The notes: generated by a model not told the origin, from the letters alone. A stretch of DNA of 64,000 nucleotides from Flavobacterium ajazii (GCF_010614725.1 NZ_JAAEHL010000008.1:124001-188000); one strand, 5' to 3'; numbered from the stretch's first letter, positions 44,890 to 53,361 are shown. Program-made: numbers and translations.

Positions 44890-46752
44890 ATGAAAAAATA
44901 TATAAACTTAAAAACAGTAATTGTTTTACTGTTTTTTACTGCCGGATTACTTCAGTCCTGTAGTTTAGAAGAAGAAAACCTTACCACTATTTCCCTGGAT
45001 AAATCCTATAGTGAAAGACCGGGATTCGAAGGATTAATTAACAGCTGTTATGAGAATTTGTATTTCTTACACGGAAAGGTTGATTATATAGCACCAACAG
45101 AAGCAGGAACTGATTCCTGGGAAAATGTAAGTACTAGCGGAATTGGTTATGCACAATATGCCAGCCAGTTAAATCCGGACGATGGAAACATTAAAGTGAT
45201 TTGGGGAACGACATATGCGACTATAAATCTTTGTAATACGGCGATTTATTATTCAAAAGATGTTCAGGGTTATTCCTCTACAGATGAAATGAATGCTAAA
45301 TTGGCGGAAGCCTATTTTCTAAGAGCTTTTTGTAATTTTATATTGGTAGAACAATTTGGAGGTGTCGTTTTAAGAACAAAATCATCCATTATTGAAGGAG
45401 CTGATAATGCCCCTGTGCGAAGTTCTGAAGAAGCGTTTTACGATTTAATTATAGAGGATTTAAAATTTGCCTGTACACATCTTCCGGTTCAGCAGACTTT
45501 ACAAGGGCGTGTTGCCAAAAAAGCGGCGTATGGTTTGCTGGCCAAAGTTTATCTGCAAAGAACACGATTAGGAAACGTTTCGGAATATGCAAAATTAGCG
45601 TTGGAAACTGCTGAAGAATTAATTAATAATCCTTCCAAATATAATACTGCTTTGTATTTAAGCGATAATACCAAATCGGGATTTAAGAAGCTGTGGGAGG
45701 GCAACAATAACAAGAAAAATACAGAATTTTTGTTTACCCAGGGAATTGATCCGGGAGGTCTTAATCCGGAAGGTTTCAACAGAGGAAGAACAAGACAGTA
45801 TTATTTGCCTGATTTAGCAACCAGAGGTGCCGAATGGGGTGCAGGAGCAACCAGTATTTTGTACGGAAGAGCCAACAGTCGTTTGCTAAAACCAAGTAAA
45901 TATTTGCTAACAGAGGTGTTTTCTCCGGTAGAATCGCCTGCAGATACACGTTTTGCGGAAACGTTTACGTATAAGTTTTATGCCGTAGCAAACAAAACGA
46001 TTACACAAACAATGGCTACTGCTTATAAAAAAGATGCCTCAGTAGTGGGTTATACCATTAAAAATACTTTAGCTCAGGCACTTCCAACGGTTAATTTTTA
46101 TTCGCAAAAAATAGAGGAACAAATCAATATGAATAATGATGAAGGTTTGTCTGTTTTTACGCCTAACTGGAACATCGATCCTGCTGTGAAAAGTAAAATG
46201 CCTGTACTTGTTGCTGATCCAAGTGATCTCTTTGAACCGGGAACAAATAGATATAAGGATCCAACATTATATCCAAACGACCCAAATCTTATCAATATTT
46301 TTCCGGCTATGCGAAAATTTTCTGCCGCATTGTATTGCCAGAGTAATCAGTATTGGTTAGGTGATATCCCTATTATTCGTTTGGGAGAAATTTATCTGGT
46401 TGCAGCAGAGGCCGCTATCTTAAATGACAATAATCAGACTAAGGCTGCGGGTTATGTAAATACTTTAAGAAAAAGAGCTGCTTTGACATCAAGAGAAAAC
46501 GAAATGTTAGTCTCAGATTCTCAAATGAATATTGATTTTATTTTAAAAGAAAGAGCAAGAGAGTTATCCGGTGAACACACAAGATGGATTGATCTAAAAC
46601 GTACGGGAAAATTAAACAAAGCTTATCTGGAGCAGACAAATCCAATTGCAGGAACAAATTTTGTTGACAATAAACATAAGGTTAGGCCAATTCCAAGATC
46701 CTTTTTGGATGCCATTTCAAATGCAAAGGAATTTGGTAATAACGGATATTAA
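44890..46752 (+). CDS. SusD/RagB surface lipoprotein
   Basis: 620 residues from the ATG at 44890, four bases after the susC stop; an upstream in-frame start at 44863 overlaps susC. The lipobox is LLQSC with the lipidated Cys at 24, followed by SLEEEN, an acidic signal that fits surface export. SusD features: DSWENVSTSGIGYAQYASQL, AKLAEAYFLRAFCNFILVEQ, VAKKAAYGLLAKVYLQRT in the TPR core, and IRLGEIYLVAAEAAI then FILKERARELSGEHTRWIDL near the C terminus. The ligand is unknown. No glycoside hydrolase, sulfatase or peptidase follows, so the substrate class cannot be inferred. Confidence 0.95.
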   Translation: MKKYINLKTVIVLLFFTAGLLQSCSLEEENLTTISLDKSYSERPGFEGLINSCYENLYFLHGKVDYIAPTEAGTDSWENVSTSGIGYAQYASQLNPDDGNIKVIWGTTYATINLCNTAIYYSKDVQGYSSTDEMNAKLAEAYFLRAFCNFILVEQFGGVVLRTKSSIIEGADNAPVRSSEEAFYDLIIEDLKFACTHLPVQQTLQGRVAKKAAYGLLAKVYLQRTRLGNVSEYAKLALETAEELINNPSKYNTALYLSDNTKSGFKKLWEGNNNKKNTEFLFTQGIDPGGLNPEGFNRGRTRQYYLPDLATRGAEWGAGATSILYGRANSRLLKPSKYLLTEVFSPVESPADTRFAETFTYKFYAVANKTITQTMATAYKKDASVVGYTIKNTLAQALPTVNFYSQKIEEQINMNNDEGLSVFTPNWNIDPAVKSKMPVLVADPSDLFEPGTNRYKDPTLYPNDPNLINIFPAMRKFSAALYCQSNQYWLGDIPIIRLGEIYLVAAEAAILNDNNQTKAAGYVNTLRKRAALTSRENEMLVSDSQMNIDFILKERARELSGEHTRWIDLKRTGKLNKAYLEQTNPIAGTNFVDNKHKVRPIPRSFLDAISNAKEFGNNGY

Positions 46753-46775
46753 AAATAATTTTTGGTTGGTTGTTG

Positions 46776-46809
46776 AAGGCAGGTCGAAAGGTCTGCCTTT
46801 GGCTTTTTA
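46776..46809 (+). terminator. Terminator after susD
   Basis: Aaggcag (46776-46782) pairs with ctgcctt (46793-46799). A T-tract follows a few bases later. It ends the fecR-susC-susD unit. Confidence 0.6.
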
Positions 46810-46910
46810 TGAAAAACGGCTTCCATTTCTGAATCAGAAGGAGTAAAAGGTTTTAAAACAACAATTCGTGAGAAAATTTTAGAAGTGCTAAGTGAAAAGA
46901 AATAAAAAAA

Positions 46911-46975
46911 ATCTGCTCAATCTGCAGAATCTGCGAGAGTAAATTTTTCACGCAGATTTAGCAGATCAGGCAGAT
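46911..46975. repeat. Palindromic repeat built on aatctgc/gcagatt
   Basis: Several aatctgc copies on the left are mirrored by gcagatt on the right; aatctgcg (46929-46936) pairs perfectly with cgcagatt (46951-46958). It resembles in style the gccacagatt element at 14601-14648. It lies between two convergent genes. Confidence 0.65.
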
Positions 46976-47007
46976 AAAATGCATCAGCAATAAACCATTT
47001 TTATAAA

Positions 47008-47811
47008 TTAGAATCGATTGTCCCCATCCAAAAGATTTCCTAGTCCGCCCAGCAGGCTTCCTTCGTCACGGCTATTTCCACCGGATCTTGGTGCTGATGC
47101 AATAATGCGGTCTGCCAGTCTTGAAAAAGGCAATGATTGTATGTAAACTGTTCCCGGACCTTTCAGGGTAGCATAAAATAAACCTTCGCCACCAAAAATG
47201 GAGTTTTTAATTCCGCCAATAAATTCAATGTCATAATCAACGTCTTTAGTAAAACCAATAATACATCCTGTATCTACTTTCAGGACTTCGCCGTGAGCTA
47301 ATTCTTTTTTAGCCATTGTTCCTCCAGAATGTACAAATGCCATTCCGTCTCCTTCGATTTTCTGCATGATAAAACCTTCACCGCCAAATAAGCCGCGTCC
47401 CATTTTCTGAGAAAATTCTATCCCAACAGAAACACCTTTGGCAGCGCATAAAAAAGAACTTTTTTGACAGATAAATTTGCCCTGAAATTCGGTTAAATCA
47501 ATCGGAAGGATTTTTCCCGGATATGGCGATGCAAATGAAACTTTACTTTTTGTGTGACCCTGATTTAAAAATGCGGTCATAAACAAGCTTTCACCGGTAA
47601 GAACTCTTTTACCTGCATTTAAAAGTTTGCCAAACAAACCCGACCCCTGTTGTTGTGAACCATCGCCAAAAATGGTTTCCATCTGGATATTGTTTTCCAT
47701 CATCATAAAGCTCCCGGCTTCGGCAATTACAATTTCCTGTGGATCAAGTTCTATTTCAACATATTGCATTTCTTCTCCAAAAATCTGATAATCTATTTCG
47801 TGTGCCTGCAT
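47008..47811 (-). CDS. AIM24/TIGR00266 family protein
   Basis: 267 residues from the ATG at 47811; a start at 47850 would add 13 residues not seen in the family. The fold is a trimeric beta-sandwich related to TRAP-like RNA-binding proteins. Family blocks: YQIFGEEMQYVEIELDPQEI, VIAEAGSFMMMENNIQMETI, SLFMTAFLNQGHTKSKVSFA, and DGMAFVHSGGTMAKKELAHG with VDTGCIIGFTKDVDYDIEFI. The C terminus is Gly-rich (GSLLGGLGNLLDGDNRF). The bacterial function is unknown; the mitochondrial homologue organises inner-membrane structure. No membrane segment is present. Confidence 0.88.
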   Translation of the reverse strand: MQAHEIDYQIFGEEMQYVEIELDPQEIVIAEAGSFMMMENNIQMETIFGDGSQQQGSGLFGKLLNAGKRVLTGESLFMTAFLNQGHTKSKVSFASPYPGKILPIDLTEFQGKFICQKSSFLCAAKGVSVGIEFSQKMGRGLFGGEGFIMQKIEGDGMAFVHSGGTMAKKELAHGEVLKVDTGCIIGFTKDVDYDIEFIGGIKNSIFGGEGLFYATLKGPGTVYIQSLPFSRLADRIIASAPRSGGNSRDEGSLLGGLGNLLDGDNRF

Positions 47812-47900
47812 AATTTCTAAGTTTTTTATTTTTAAAATTAGACGAAACATGATTCCGAATGTTACAGTTCTTTGTATTCTTTGTTTTTAGATAAAAAATT

Positions 47901-47940
47901 ATTTAAGGAATAGTGTCATCCTGAGCGGAGTCGAAGGCTT
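47901..47940. repeat. Dispersed repeat, copy 1 (tgtcatcctgagcggagtcg)
   Basis: These 40 bases recur at 54155-54195 with a single-base insertion. The core, including tcctgagcggagtcgaagg, is a type of short intergenic repeat I recall as widespread in bacterial genomes. It sits in the 303-nt spacer 47812-48114, which otherwise holds only a promoter box. Confidence 0.8.
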
Positions 47941-48085
47941 TAAACAAAAATTCTTCCGGCTAAATTTGTCTTTCACAAAGCGGAATGAATGAGGTTTAGA
48001 CCATCTTTTTTAAATTTTAAAAACATTAACAGCTTTTGTTATTTTAAATTAGTCTTAATTACGTGTTTATTTGATGTAAATTATA

Positions 48086-48093
48086 TATTTTTG
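48086..48093 (+). promoter_or_regulatory. -7 promoter box of the 48115 gene
   Basis: TATTTTTG matches TANNTTTG, 21 nt before the ATG at 48115. This supports that ATG over an upstream in-frame one at 47989, which would lie upstream of the promoter. Confidence 0.5.
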
Positions 48094-48114
48094 CACCGTT
48101 ATAATTTTATCAGA

Positions 48115-48471
48115 ATGGCATTAGTTAGCGATTTGACCACCAACATATTGTTTGAAACCGAAAAAGGATACAGTTATCAATGTGATTTGACAAACAGTAT
48201 CATCATTAATTTTATTGATACAGTATCAAATTATAAAATTCATGATTTTTTGATTTTCCAAAGAAAGGTCAATAGCGTTGATATTCTGGATATGCTTTAT
48301 GATTTGTCTGATCAGTCAGATGCACAGCTGATTGAAACTACTAAGAAAAATTTCTCCAGAAATCTTACCATCTGCGAAATAGTTCAGCTTCGTGAATTAT
48401 TAAACGGAACTAAGTTTACCCTCAATTTGCATTCTATGCTCTGCAATATTGTGAATGTTGAGCTTATTTAG
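48115..48471 (+). CDS. Hypothetical protein, 118 aa
   Basis: 118 residues with no family I recognise. It starts MALVSDLTTNILFETEKGYS and continues QCDLTNSIIINFIDTVSNYK; the centre HDFLIFQRKVNSVDILDMLY and the end LNGTKFTLNLHSMLCNIVNV look alpha-helical with some strands. There is no signal peptide or membrane segment. The start is chosen by the promoter box just upstream. The next gene, ferritin, begins 89 nt later on the same strand, so an iron-linked role is possible but not supported by sequence. Confidence 0.7.
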   Translation: MALVSDLTTNILFETEKGYSYQCDLTNSIIINFIDTVSNYKIHDFLIFQRKVNSVDILDMLYDLSDQSDAQLIETTKKNFSRNLTICEIVQLRELLNGTKFTLNLHSMLCNIVNVELI

Positions 48472-48560
48472 AATCTTACTTAGATTAAATCCAAATTTTC
48501 AGACATTTAGGGCTGCTTTCTTAAGTTTTTGTAATTTTACAATTATAAAAATTAAAGGTT

Positions 48561-49079
48561 ATGAAAGATTTACTAAGAACAAGCACTTCATTAACTGAAG
48601 GCGTAGAAAATATATTGAATTTACAGGCAAAATTAGAAAGTGACGCTTCTAACAAATATTTGGCTATGGCTGCATGGCTTGATAGAAATGGTTATGCAAA
48701 TACCGCATCGTATATGTATAAGCAGGCAGAAGAAGAAAGAGAGCATTTTCTAAAAGTTTTCAAATATATTACAGACATGGGAGGGATTGCAGTTACGCCA
48801 TCTATTCCGGAAGTACAGCAGGAATTTGCTTCTTTCAGAGAAGTATTTGAAACTGCTTTACAAAATGAAATTGCAGTTACTCAGGCTGTAAACAAAGTAA
48901 TCGCAAAATGCAGAGCTGAAAATGACTATGCTACAGAAGATTTTATGATGTGGTATGTAGCTGAGCAAAGAGAAGAAGAGAAAAATGCAAGAAGAGCATT
49001 AGAACTTTTCGAACTAATCAACGGAAACGAAGCTGACGGTAAATTCCAATTAGACCTTCAGATTTCAAAAATCGGATAA
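48561..49079 (+). CDS. ftnA: Bacterial non-haem ferritin
   Basis: 172 residues. It stores iron as ferric oxide in a 24-mer cage in the cytosol. The di-iron ferroxidase ligands are visible: Glu26 (LQAKLESDAS), Glu59 and His62 (AEEEREHFLKVF), Glu103 (LQNEIAVT), Gln136 and Glu139 (WYVAEQREEEKN). The pattern matches E. coli FtnA, not bacterioferritin, since no haem-ligand Met is evident. A short dyad ttgtaa-tt-ttacaa (48529-48542) lies 19 nt before the start and could be a regulatory site or a message hairpin; a Fur site is not obvious. Confidence 0.95.
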   Translation: MKDLLRTSTSLTEGVENILNLQAKLESDASNKYLAMAAWLDRNGYANTASYMYKQAEEEREHFLKVFKYITDMGGIAVTPSIPEVQQEFASFREVFETALQNEIAVTQAVNKVIAKCRAENDYATEDFMMWYVAEQREEEKNARRALELFELINGNEADGKFQLDLQISKIG

Positions 49080-49098
49080 TAACCGGTTTATAAAATTT

Positions 49099-49136
49099 AA
49101 AAAGCCCTTAATATTGTTTTATTAAGGGCTTTTTTA
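49099..49136 (+). terminator. Terminator after ferritin
   Basis: A 14-bp perfect stem aaaaagcccttaat (49099-49112) / attaagggcttttt (49121-49134), with a T-tract. Confidence 0.92.
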
Positions 49137-49145
49137 TGTGTTTTT

Positions 49146-49258
49146 AGGAGCAGAAATATCAGGTGTTTTAGAGACATCGTTCCTGCTCTCCACTATATCT
49201 TTGCTTTTTTAAAGAAAAAAAGCAAAGGATGCCGTTGCGATCAGGGCTAAGACAAGTA
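49146..49258. repeat. Non-coding repeat-like element with internal hairpin
   Basis: A perfect 12-bp stem, ctttgctttttt (49199-49210) with aaaaaagcaaag (49216-49227), sits between gagcag/ctgctc arms (49148-49153, 49183-49188) and the word gatcagggctaag. I recall similar elements as dispersed intergenic repeats in Flavobacterium. No coding potential. Confidence 0.5.
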
Positions 49259-49282
49259 AAGTATTCTTTATTTAAATTAAAA

Positions 49283-49316
49283 AAAAGACAGTTTTCAGTA
49301 ATGAAAACCGTCTTTT
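49283..49316. terminator. Terminator after pepP
   Basis: Aaaagacagttttca (49283-49297) pairs with tgaaaaccgtctttt (49302-49316) with one mismatch. The minus strand carries a T-tract after it, so it ends the aminopeptidase gene, whose stop is at 49337. Confidence 0.8.
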
Positions 49317-49336
49317 CTCTTTATTCTATTCTCTAA

Positions 49337-50629
49337 TTAAGAATTCATCAAAGTCTCAATCTCATCCACTTCAACCGGAATATTACGCATCAGGTTAAAA
49401 GGTTCTCCTTTTTCCTGAACCACAACATTGTCTTCCAGACGGATTCCGAATTTCTCAGCCGGAATGTAGATTCCAGGTTCAACTGTGAAAACCATATTTG
49501 CCTTCATTGGCTCATGAAGCAAACCGTAATCGTGAGTATCCAGTCCCATATGGTGAGACGTTCCGTGCATGAAATACTTTTTGTAAGCAGGCCAGTCCGG
49601 GTTTTCGTTCTGAACATCGGCTTTGTCGATTAAACCCAAACCTAATAATTCAGAAGTCATGATTTTTCCCACTTCAACATGATATTGTTTCCAAAGCGTT
49701 CCTGGCGTAAGCATTTTTGTAGCTTCGTTTTTTACTCTTAAAACCGCATTGTAAACCGCTTTCTGACGATCAGAAAAACGTCCCGAAACCGGAATCGTTC
49801 TCGTCATGTCGCTGGAGTAATTGGCATATTCAGCAGCAACGTCAAGCAGAATCAAATCTCCTGCTTTACATTGCTGGTTGTTTTCGATATAATGTAAAAC
49901 GTTCGCATTGTTCCCCGAAGCAATAATTGGCGTGTAAGCAAAACCTTTAGAACGGTTACGGATGAATTCGTGTGCCAGTTCAGCTTCGATTTCGTATTCG
50001 GTAACATTTGGTTTTACGAATGACAATAATCTGCGGAAACCTTTCTCGGTAATATCACAGGCGTGCTGAATCAAATCAATTTCTTCGCTTTCTTTTACAG
50101 AACGGATTCTTTGTAAAATCGGGTTACTTTTTGCCACATTGTGTGCCGGGTATTTTTCTTTCCACCATTTTACAAAACGGGCTTCACGTGTTTCAGTTTC
50201 AACAGCAGCGCGGTAATGCTCGTTGGTATTGATGTACATCGTATCAGCATACGTCATCATTTCGTTCAAAACTTTATGAAAATCCTGCAGCCAGTAAACC
50301 GTTCTGATTCCCGAAACCTGAAAAGCACGTTCTTTGGTCAGTTTTTCGCCTTCCCAAATGGCGATATGCTCGCTGGTTTCTTTCAGAAAAAGCATTTCTT
50401 TCTGGTTTTCATAAGGTGCATCCGGAAACAAAAGCAAAATACTCTCTTCCTGATCCACACCGCTTAGGTAAAAAATGTCTCTGTGTTGTGCAAAAGGCAA
50501 AGTACTGTCGGCACTAACAGGGTAAATGTCGTTTGAATTGAAAATGGCAACAGAATTAGGTTTCATTTCTGCCGTAAATTTTCTGCGGTTTTTTACAAAA
50601 AGATTGCTGTTTATTTGATGATATTTCAT
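49337..50629 (-). CDS. pepP: Xaa-Pro aminopeptidase (aminopeptidase P)
   Basis: 430 residues, cytosolic metallopeptidase that removes an N-terminal residue before proline. The N-terminal creatinase-like domain includes NSVAIFNSNDIYPVSADST and FYLSGVDQEESILLLFPDA. The pita-bread catalytic domain has the metal ligands in LLDVAAEYANYSSDMTRTIP (two Asp), HGTSHHMGLDTHD (His), FTVEPGIYIP (Glu) and GIRLEDNVVV (Glu). The order and spacing are those of aminopeptidase P. It is alone on its strand, flanked by repeat-rich spacers. Confidence 0.95.
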   Translation of the reverse strand: MKYHQINSNLFVKNRRKFTAEMKPNSVAIFNSNDIYPVSADSTLPFAQHRDIFYLSGVDQEESILLLFPDAPYENQKEMLFLKETSEHIAIWEGEKLTKERAFQVSGIRTVYWLQDFHKVLNEMMTYADTMYINTNEHYRAAVETETREARFVKWWKEKYPAHNVAKSNPILQRIRSVKESEEIDLIQHACDITEKGFRRLLSFVKPNVTEYEIEAELAHEFIRNRSKGFAYTPIIASGNNANVLHYIENNQQCKAGDLILLDVAAEYANYSSDMTRTIPVSGRFSDRQKAVYNAVLRVKNEATKMLTPGTLWKQYHVEVGKIMTSELLGLGLIDKADVQNENPDWPAYKKYFMHGTSHHMGLDTHDYGLLHEPMKANMVFTVEPGIYIPAEKFGIRLEDNVVVQEKGEPFNLMRNIPVEVDEIETLMNS

Positions 50630-50744
50630 AATTGTTTCATTTTTGAACTTGGAATTTCAAAATTACATATTTTAAGTCATCAACGTAAAATTGATTTCTT
50701 AAAGTTTTATTATTTGTTTGGGATTTTTTATTCGTTCTAATTTT

Positions 50745-50820
50745 AGCCGCAAAGTTCGCTAAGGTTTACCAAAGCACGCAAGTTTTTTTGCTCGCAAAGA
50801 CGCGAAGTCGCATAGTTTTT
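50745..50820. repeat. Repeat of gcaaag/cgcgaagtcgca words
   Basis: Three or more variants of cgcaaag, cgcgaag and cgcaag occur, as in gctcgcaaagacgcgaagtc. It opens the 650-nt gene-free stretch 50630-51279. The first part of that stretch (50630-50744) is AT-rich and includes a single ttggaatttc word of the attccaa type. Confidence 0.6.
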
Positions 50821-50921
50821 CTTCAATCTTGTCATTCGAGGGATGAGGACATGAGCGAAAGCGAATTGGCGAAGTTAATCCCCGCAAGTAAACTCGACAA
50901 AGCTTAATAAGCGCAAAGTTC

Positions 50922-51022
50922 TGTCAATTTCGACGGAGGAGAAATCACACTCGTAAATCGACAAATATTAGTTATTCTCTTTGCGGAGTTTCTGTTATGA
51001 TTTTTCCTACTTCGAAATGACA
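50922..51022. repeat. 101-bp palindromic element (tgtcaatttcgac ... cttcgaaatgaca)
   Basis: The two ends are imperfect inverted repeats of about 28 nt: tgtcaatttcgacggaggag on the left, and the reverse complement of cctacttcgaaatgaca on the right. A related but more decayed stretch precedes it (50833-50920, with gtcattcgaggg and actcgacaaagc). The tgtcatttcgacggaggaga type is one I recall as a dispersed repeat in Flavobacterium genomes. Confidence 0.65.
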
Positions 51023-51076
51023 ATATTGTGAAAATCCCAGCAACTTAGTTTCTAAGTACTTTAAAAGTTTTAGAAT

Positions 51077-51190
51077 GGCGTGTCCCAAGAGCCGGGGCTT
51101 TCGGTTTTATTACCAATTAACAAAAAGTAGGGTTAAAAAACTTGTTTTTCTAAGTTGGGAGATACTGCCTCTATCCCTAACGCAATTCTC
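51077..51190. repeat. Repeat-like stretch ggcgtgtcccaagagccggg
   Basis: A GC-richer block in an AT-rich spacer. It contains ggcgtgtcccaagagccggg and ends in ctgcctctatccctaacg, with gtaggg/ccctaa complementary words. I recall this as another dispersed Flavobacterium repeat; a genome search is needed. The remaining 51191-51279 is AT-rich with no clear promoter. Confidence 0.45.
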
Positions 51191-51279
51191 AATTTCATAA
51201 GGAATTTATTTTTTTAATATAGGAATAATTTTTTCAATTGTGGGAATTTGTATATTGGTGTAATAAAACAACAATAATA

Positions 51280-52668
51280 ATGATAGAATTAATTATAGAG
51301 AATAAATTTGACAAGCTAAAAGAATATTTGAAAGATTCCAAAGATTTTCAAATACATAAATTTCTTTTAGAAGTTTTAGAAGGCAATGAAAAAATTGAAA
51401 TTGATGGTGAAAGTTTTGATGCTGTAAAATTTCAGGAAGAATTTTTAGAAGGTTTGAGAATATATTTAACTCTTCAAAAATCAAATCTAAACGATTTTCA
51501 ATTTAAAGCATATTCTTCAGTTTTGGTTGAATTGACTTTTAAAATGTGTGGATTTATAAGATTAATGGCAGATAAAGCAATGGAAAATGGAGTTTATTTG
51601 TCTGATCTGGAAGATGTCTACAAAGTAAACCCTGTTATCAGACAAGAGTTGCAAGTTTTTATTGATGTTTTGAAAAGTAAAAATGAAAGTAATTCAGTTG
51701 CAAATGTTGCTGCAGGTAAAGCGCAGGTGACTAACTCAATTCAAAACTTACTTGAAAAATTTGAAATAGGTGAAGACATGTTGCAATTTGCTGAAAGTTA
51801 CGAGAAGGTGGGACAAATAGAATTTGCTGCTGATATTTATAAAGGTATAATCAATGATTTTGAATGTGACTCTGTAAAATTTTCTAGTGGGATATTTCCT
51901 GAAATTTCCCATATTGATACTCGTTCACAAAAAGAAATTGATGTTTTTGAAAAAGCTAAATTAAATTTAGTAAGGATAATAGGGGAAAATGTCCAAAATG
52001 AAGCTCCGAATATTGAAGATAATGATAAAAATAACAACAAATATTTAAATGATAAAAGAATCAACGATAGACTTTATCAAGAAATATATGACTCATCGGT
52101 ATTACTTTTAAAAAGCGAAAAGGATGCTAGTTTAGGGCTGCTGGATGCACTAAGCTATTTTAGTAAAGTTTCAACAAATGAGGATTTAAATGATGTTACT
52201 GATATTTATATATATGAAGAATCTTTTAGTAAAAGTGATGATCAAATAAAAAACACATTTTTACATGCAATAACTGCTCTAATTACAGATGATTATAAAG
52301 TAGATAATTTTAAATATCTTGAAGAAATTATATTAAAAGATAAAACAAGATATGGAGAAGGAGCATTGCGTTTTATTTTGAATATTGGTAGATATAAAGA
52401 AAAATTCAAAAGTGATATTTTGAATTTTTTAGATAAAAATTTAGCGTCACTTTCAAAAAATCAGACAAGTATACTGGCTTACTTTTTAGTTGAATTATAT
52501 GTGAGTGACTATAATGTTGTTAATTTACTTAATAAAATAAATAAGAAAGAGGGAGTGTCACTTCCCACAGTTCCCCAAAAAAAATTAAACCCGATAGTTG
52601 AAGAAAAAACTATAGTTACTCAAACAAAAAGTTTTGAGATGGCAACACCATGGTGGAAATTCTGGTAG
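51280..52668 (+). CDS. Hypothetical protein, 462 aa, AT-rich gene
   Basis: 462 residues from the ATG at 51280; an in-frame upstream start at 51238 has a weak context. No known domain or catalytic motif is evident. The protein looks alpha-helical: KFDKLKEYLKDSKDFQIHKF, then AESYEKVGQIEFAADIYKGI, which resembles one TPR-like unit. Low-complexity Asn/Asp runs occur (NDKNNNKYLNDK). The C terminus ends in MATPWWKFW, a compact aromatic tail. Base composition is strikingly low in GC; the line at 52201 has 11 G/C in 60 bases. With the repeat mosaic upstream this suggests later arrival, but that is inference. Function unknown. Confidence 0.7.
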   Translation: MIELIIENKFDKLKEYLKDSKDFQIHKFLLEVLEGNEKIEIDGESFDAVKFQEEFLEGLRIYLTLQKSNLNDFQFKAYSSVLVELTFKMCGFIRLMADKAMENGVYLSDLEDVYKVNPVIRQELQVFIDVLKSKNESNSVANVAAGKAQVTNSIQNLLEKFEIGEDMLQFAESYEKVGQIEFAADIYKGIINDFECDSVKFSSGIFPEISHIDTRSQKEIDVFEKAKLNLVRIIGENVQNEAPNIEDNDKNNNKYLNDKRINDRLYQEIYDSSVLLLKSEKDASLGLLDALSYFSKVSTNEDLNDVTDIYIYEESFSKSDDQIKNTFLHAITALITDDYKVDNFKYLEEIILKDKTRYGEGALRFILNIGRYKEKFKSDILNFLDKNLASLSKNQTSILAYFLVELYVSDYNVVNLLNKINKKEGVSLPTVPQKKLNPIVEEKTIVTQTKSFEMATPWWKFW

Positions 52669-52794
52669 TTTAAAAGAAAAGTAAATATTTTACAAATTAT
52701 AAAAAAAAGGTGGATTTGTAATCCGTGCCCAAAAAGAATATAAAAACCTGTAACAAACCCCAACTTCACAAGTCTTTACAATAAACCAAAATCT

Positions 52795-53361
52795 ATGAAA
52801 CCAAAAACCATCTGCTTAATCGGACTGTTCTTCTTTGTGCTGAGTTATATTATGTTTTCAAACAGTGCTGCTTTTGAGTATTTCAAAAAACCGGTCGATT
52901 TTGCGCATTGGTTTAATTTAATTGGGGCTTGTCTGCTGTTGTCATTCAATAATGTATTTCCAAAAAACAGATTAAATTCGGTTGCTTCTTTCATCACAGC
53001 TTTAGGAGTTGCGGCTCACGTAGGACTTTGTACAATCGATTTTATCATGTGGAGTTACGGCGACAACGAAGCTGCAAAAGCTCTCTTGACTGAACATATC
53101 AGTAATACGCCTTCTATTTTGTTTCCGTTTGTTGTTGTAGGGCCATCGTTGCTTTTTGTAGGGTTGGCGGTACATGCTGTAAACTTTATCAAAACGCATA
53201 CAATAAATGCTTTAATGGTAATTGTGGGAGCGCCATTGGTAGGGGTTTCATTCTTTGTATTAAAAAATGGAATTTTAATGTTGTTGAGCTGTCTTGTTTT
53301 TTCTTTGGGATTGGTTTTGCTTCTTCATAGAAAAGAAAACAGAGAAGCGGTAATTGTTTAA
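52795..53361 (+). CDS. Hypothetical integral membrane protein, 188 aa
   Basis: 188 residues with six or so hydrophobic segments: TICLIGLFFFVLSYIMFS, FNLIGACLLLSFNNVF, VASFITALGVAAHVGLCTI, ILFPFVVVGPSLLFVGLAVH, ALMVIVGAPLVGVSFFVL and MLLSCLVFSLGLVLLL. The last residues (HRKENREAVIV) are a charged tail. I do not recognise a family; the spacing of helices has a loose resemblance to small sensor or transporter proteins. It is followed at once by the next small gene, whose -7 box begins 9 nt after this stop. Confidence 0.7.
   Translation: MKPKTICLIGLFFFVLSYIMFSNSAAFEYFKKPVDFAHWFNLIGACLLLSFNNVFPKNRLNSVASFITALGVAAHVGLCTIDFIMWSYGDNEAAKALLTEHISNTPSILFPFVVVGPSLLFVGLAVHAVNFIKTHTINALMVIVGAPLVGVSFFVLKNGILMLLSCLVFSLGLVLLLHRKENREAVIV

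Noticed and set aside
47989..48114. Upstream start for the 118-residue protein
   Set aside because: The promoter box at 48086-48093 lies after that start, and the extension has the composition of non-coding DNA.
48529..48542. Ferritin upstream dyad as a Fur box
   Set aside because: The dyad is only 14 nt, ttgtaa-tt-ttacaa, and does not match a Fur box well; it may be a message hairpin.
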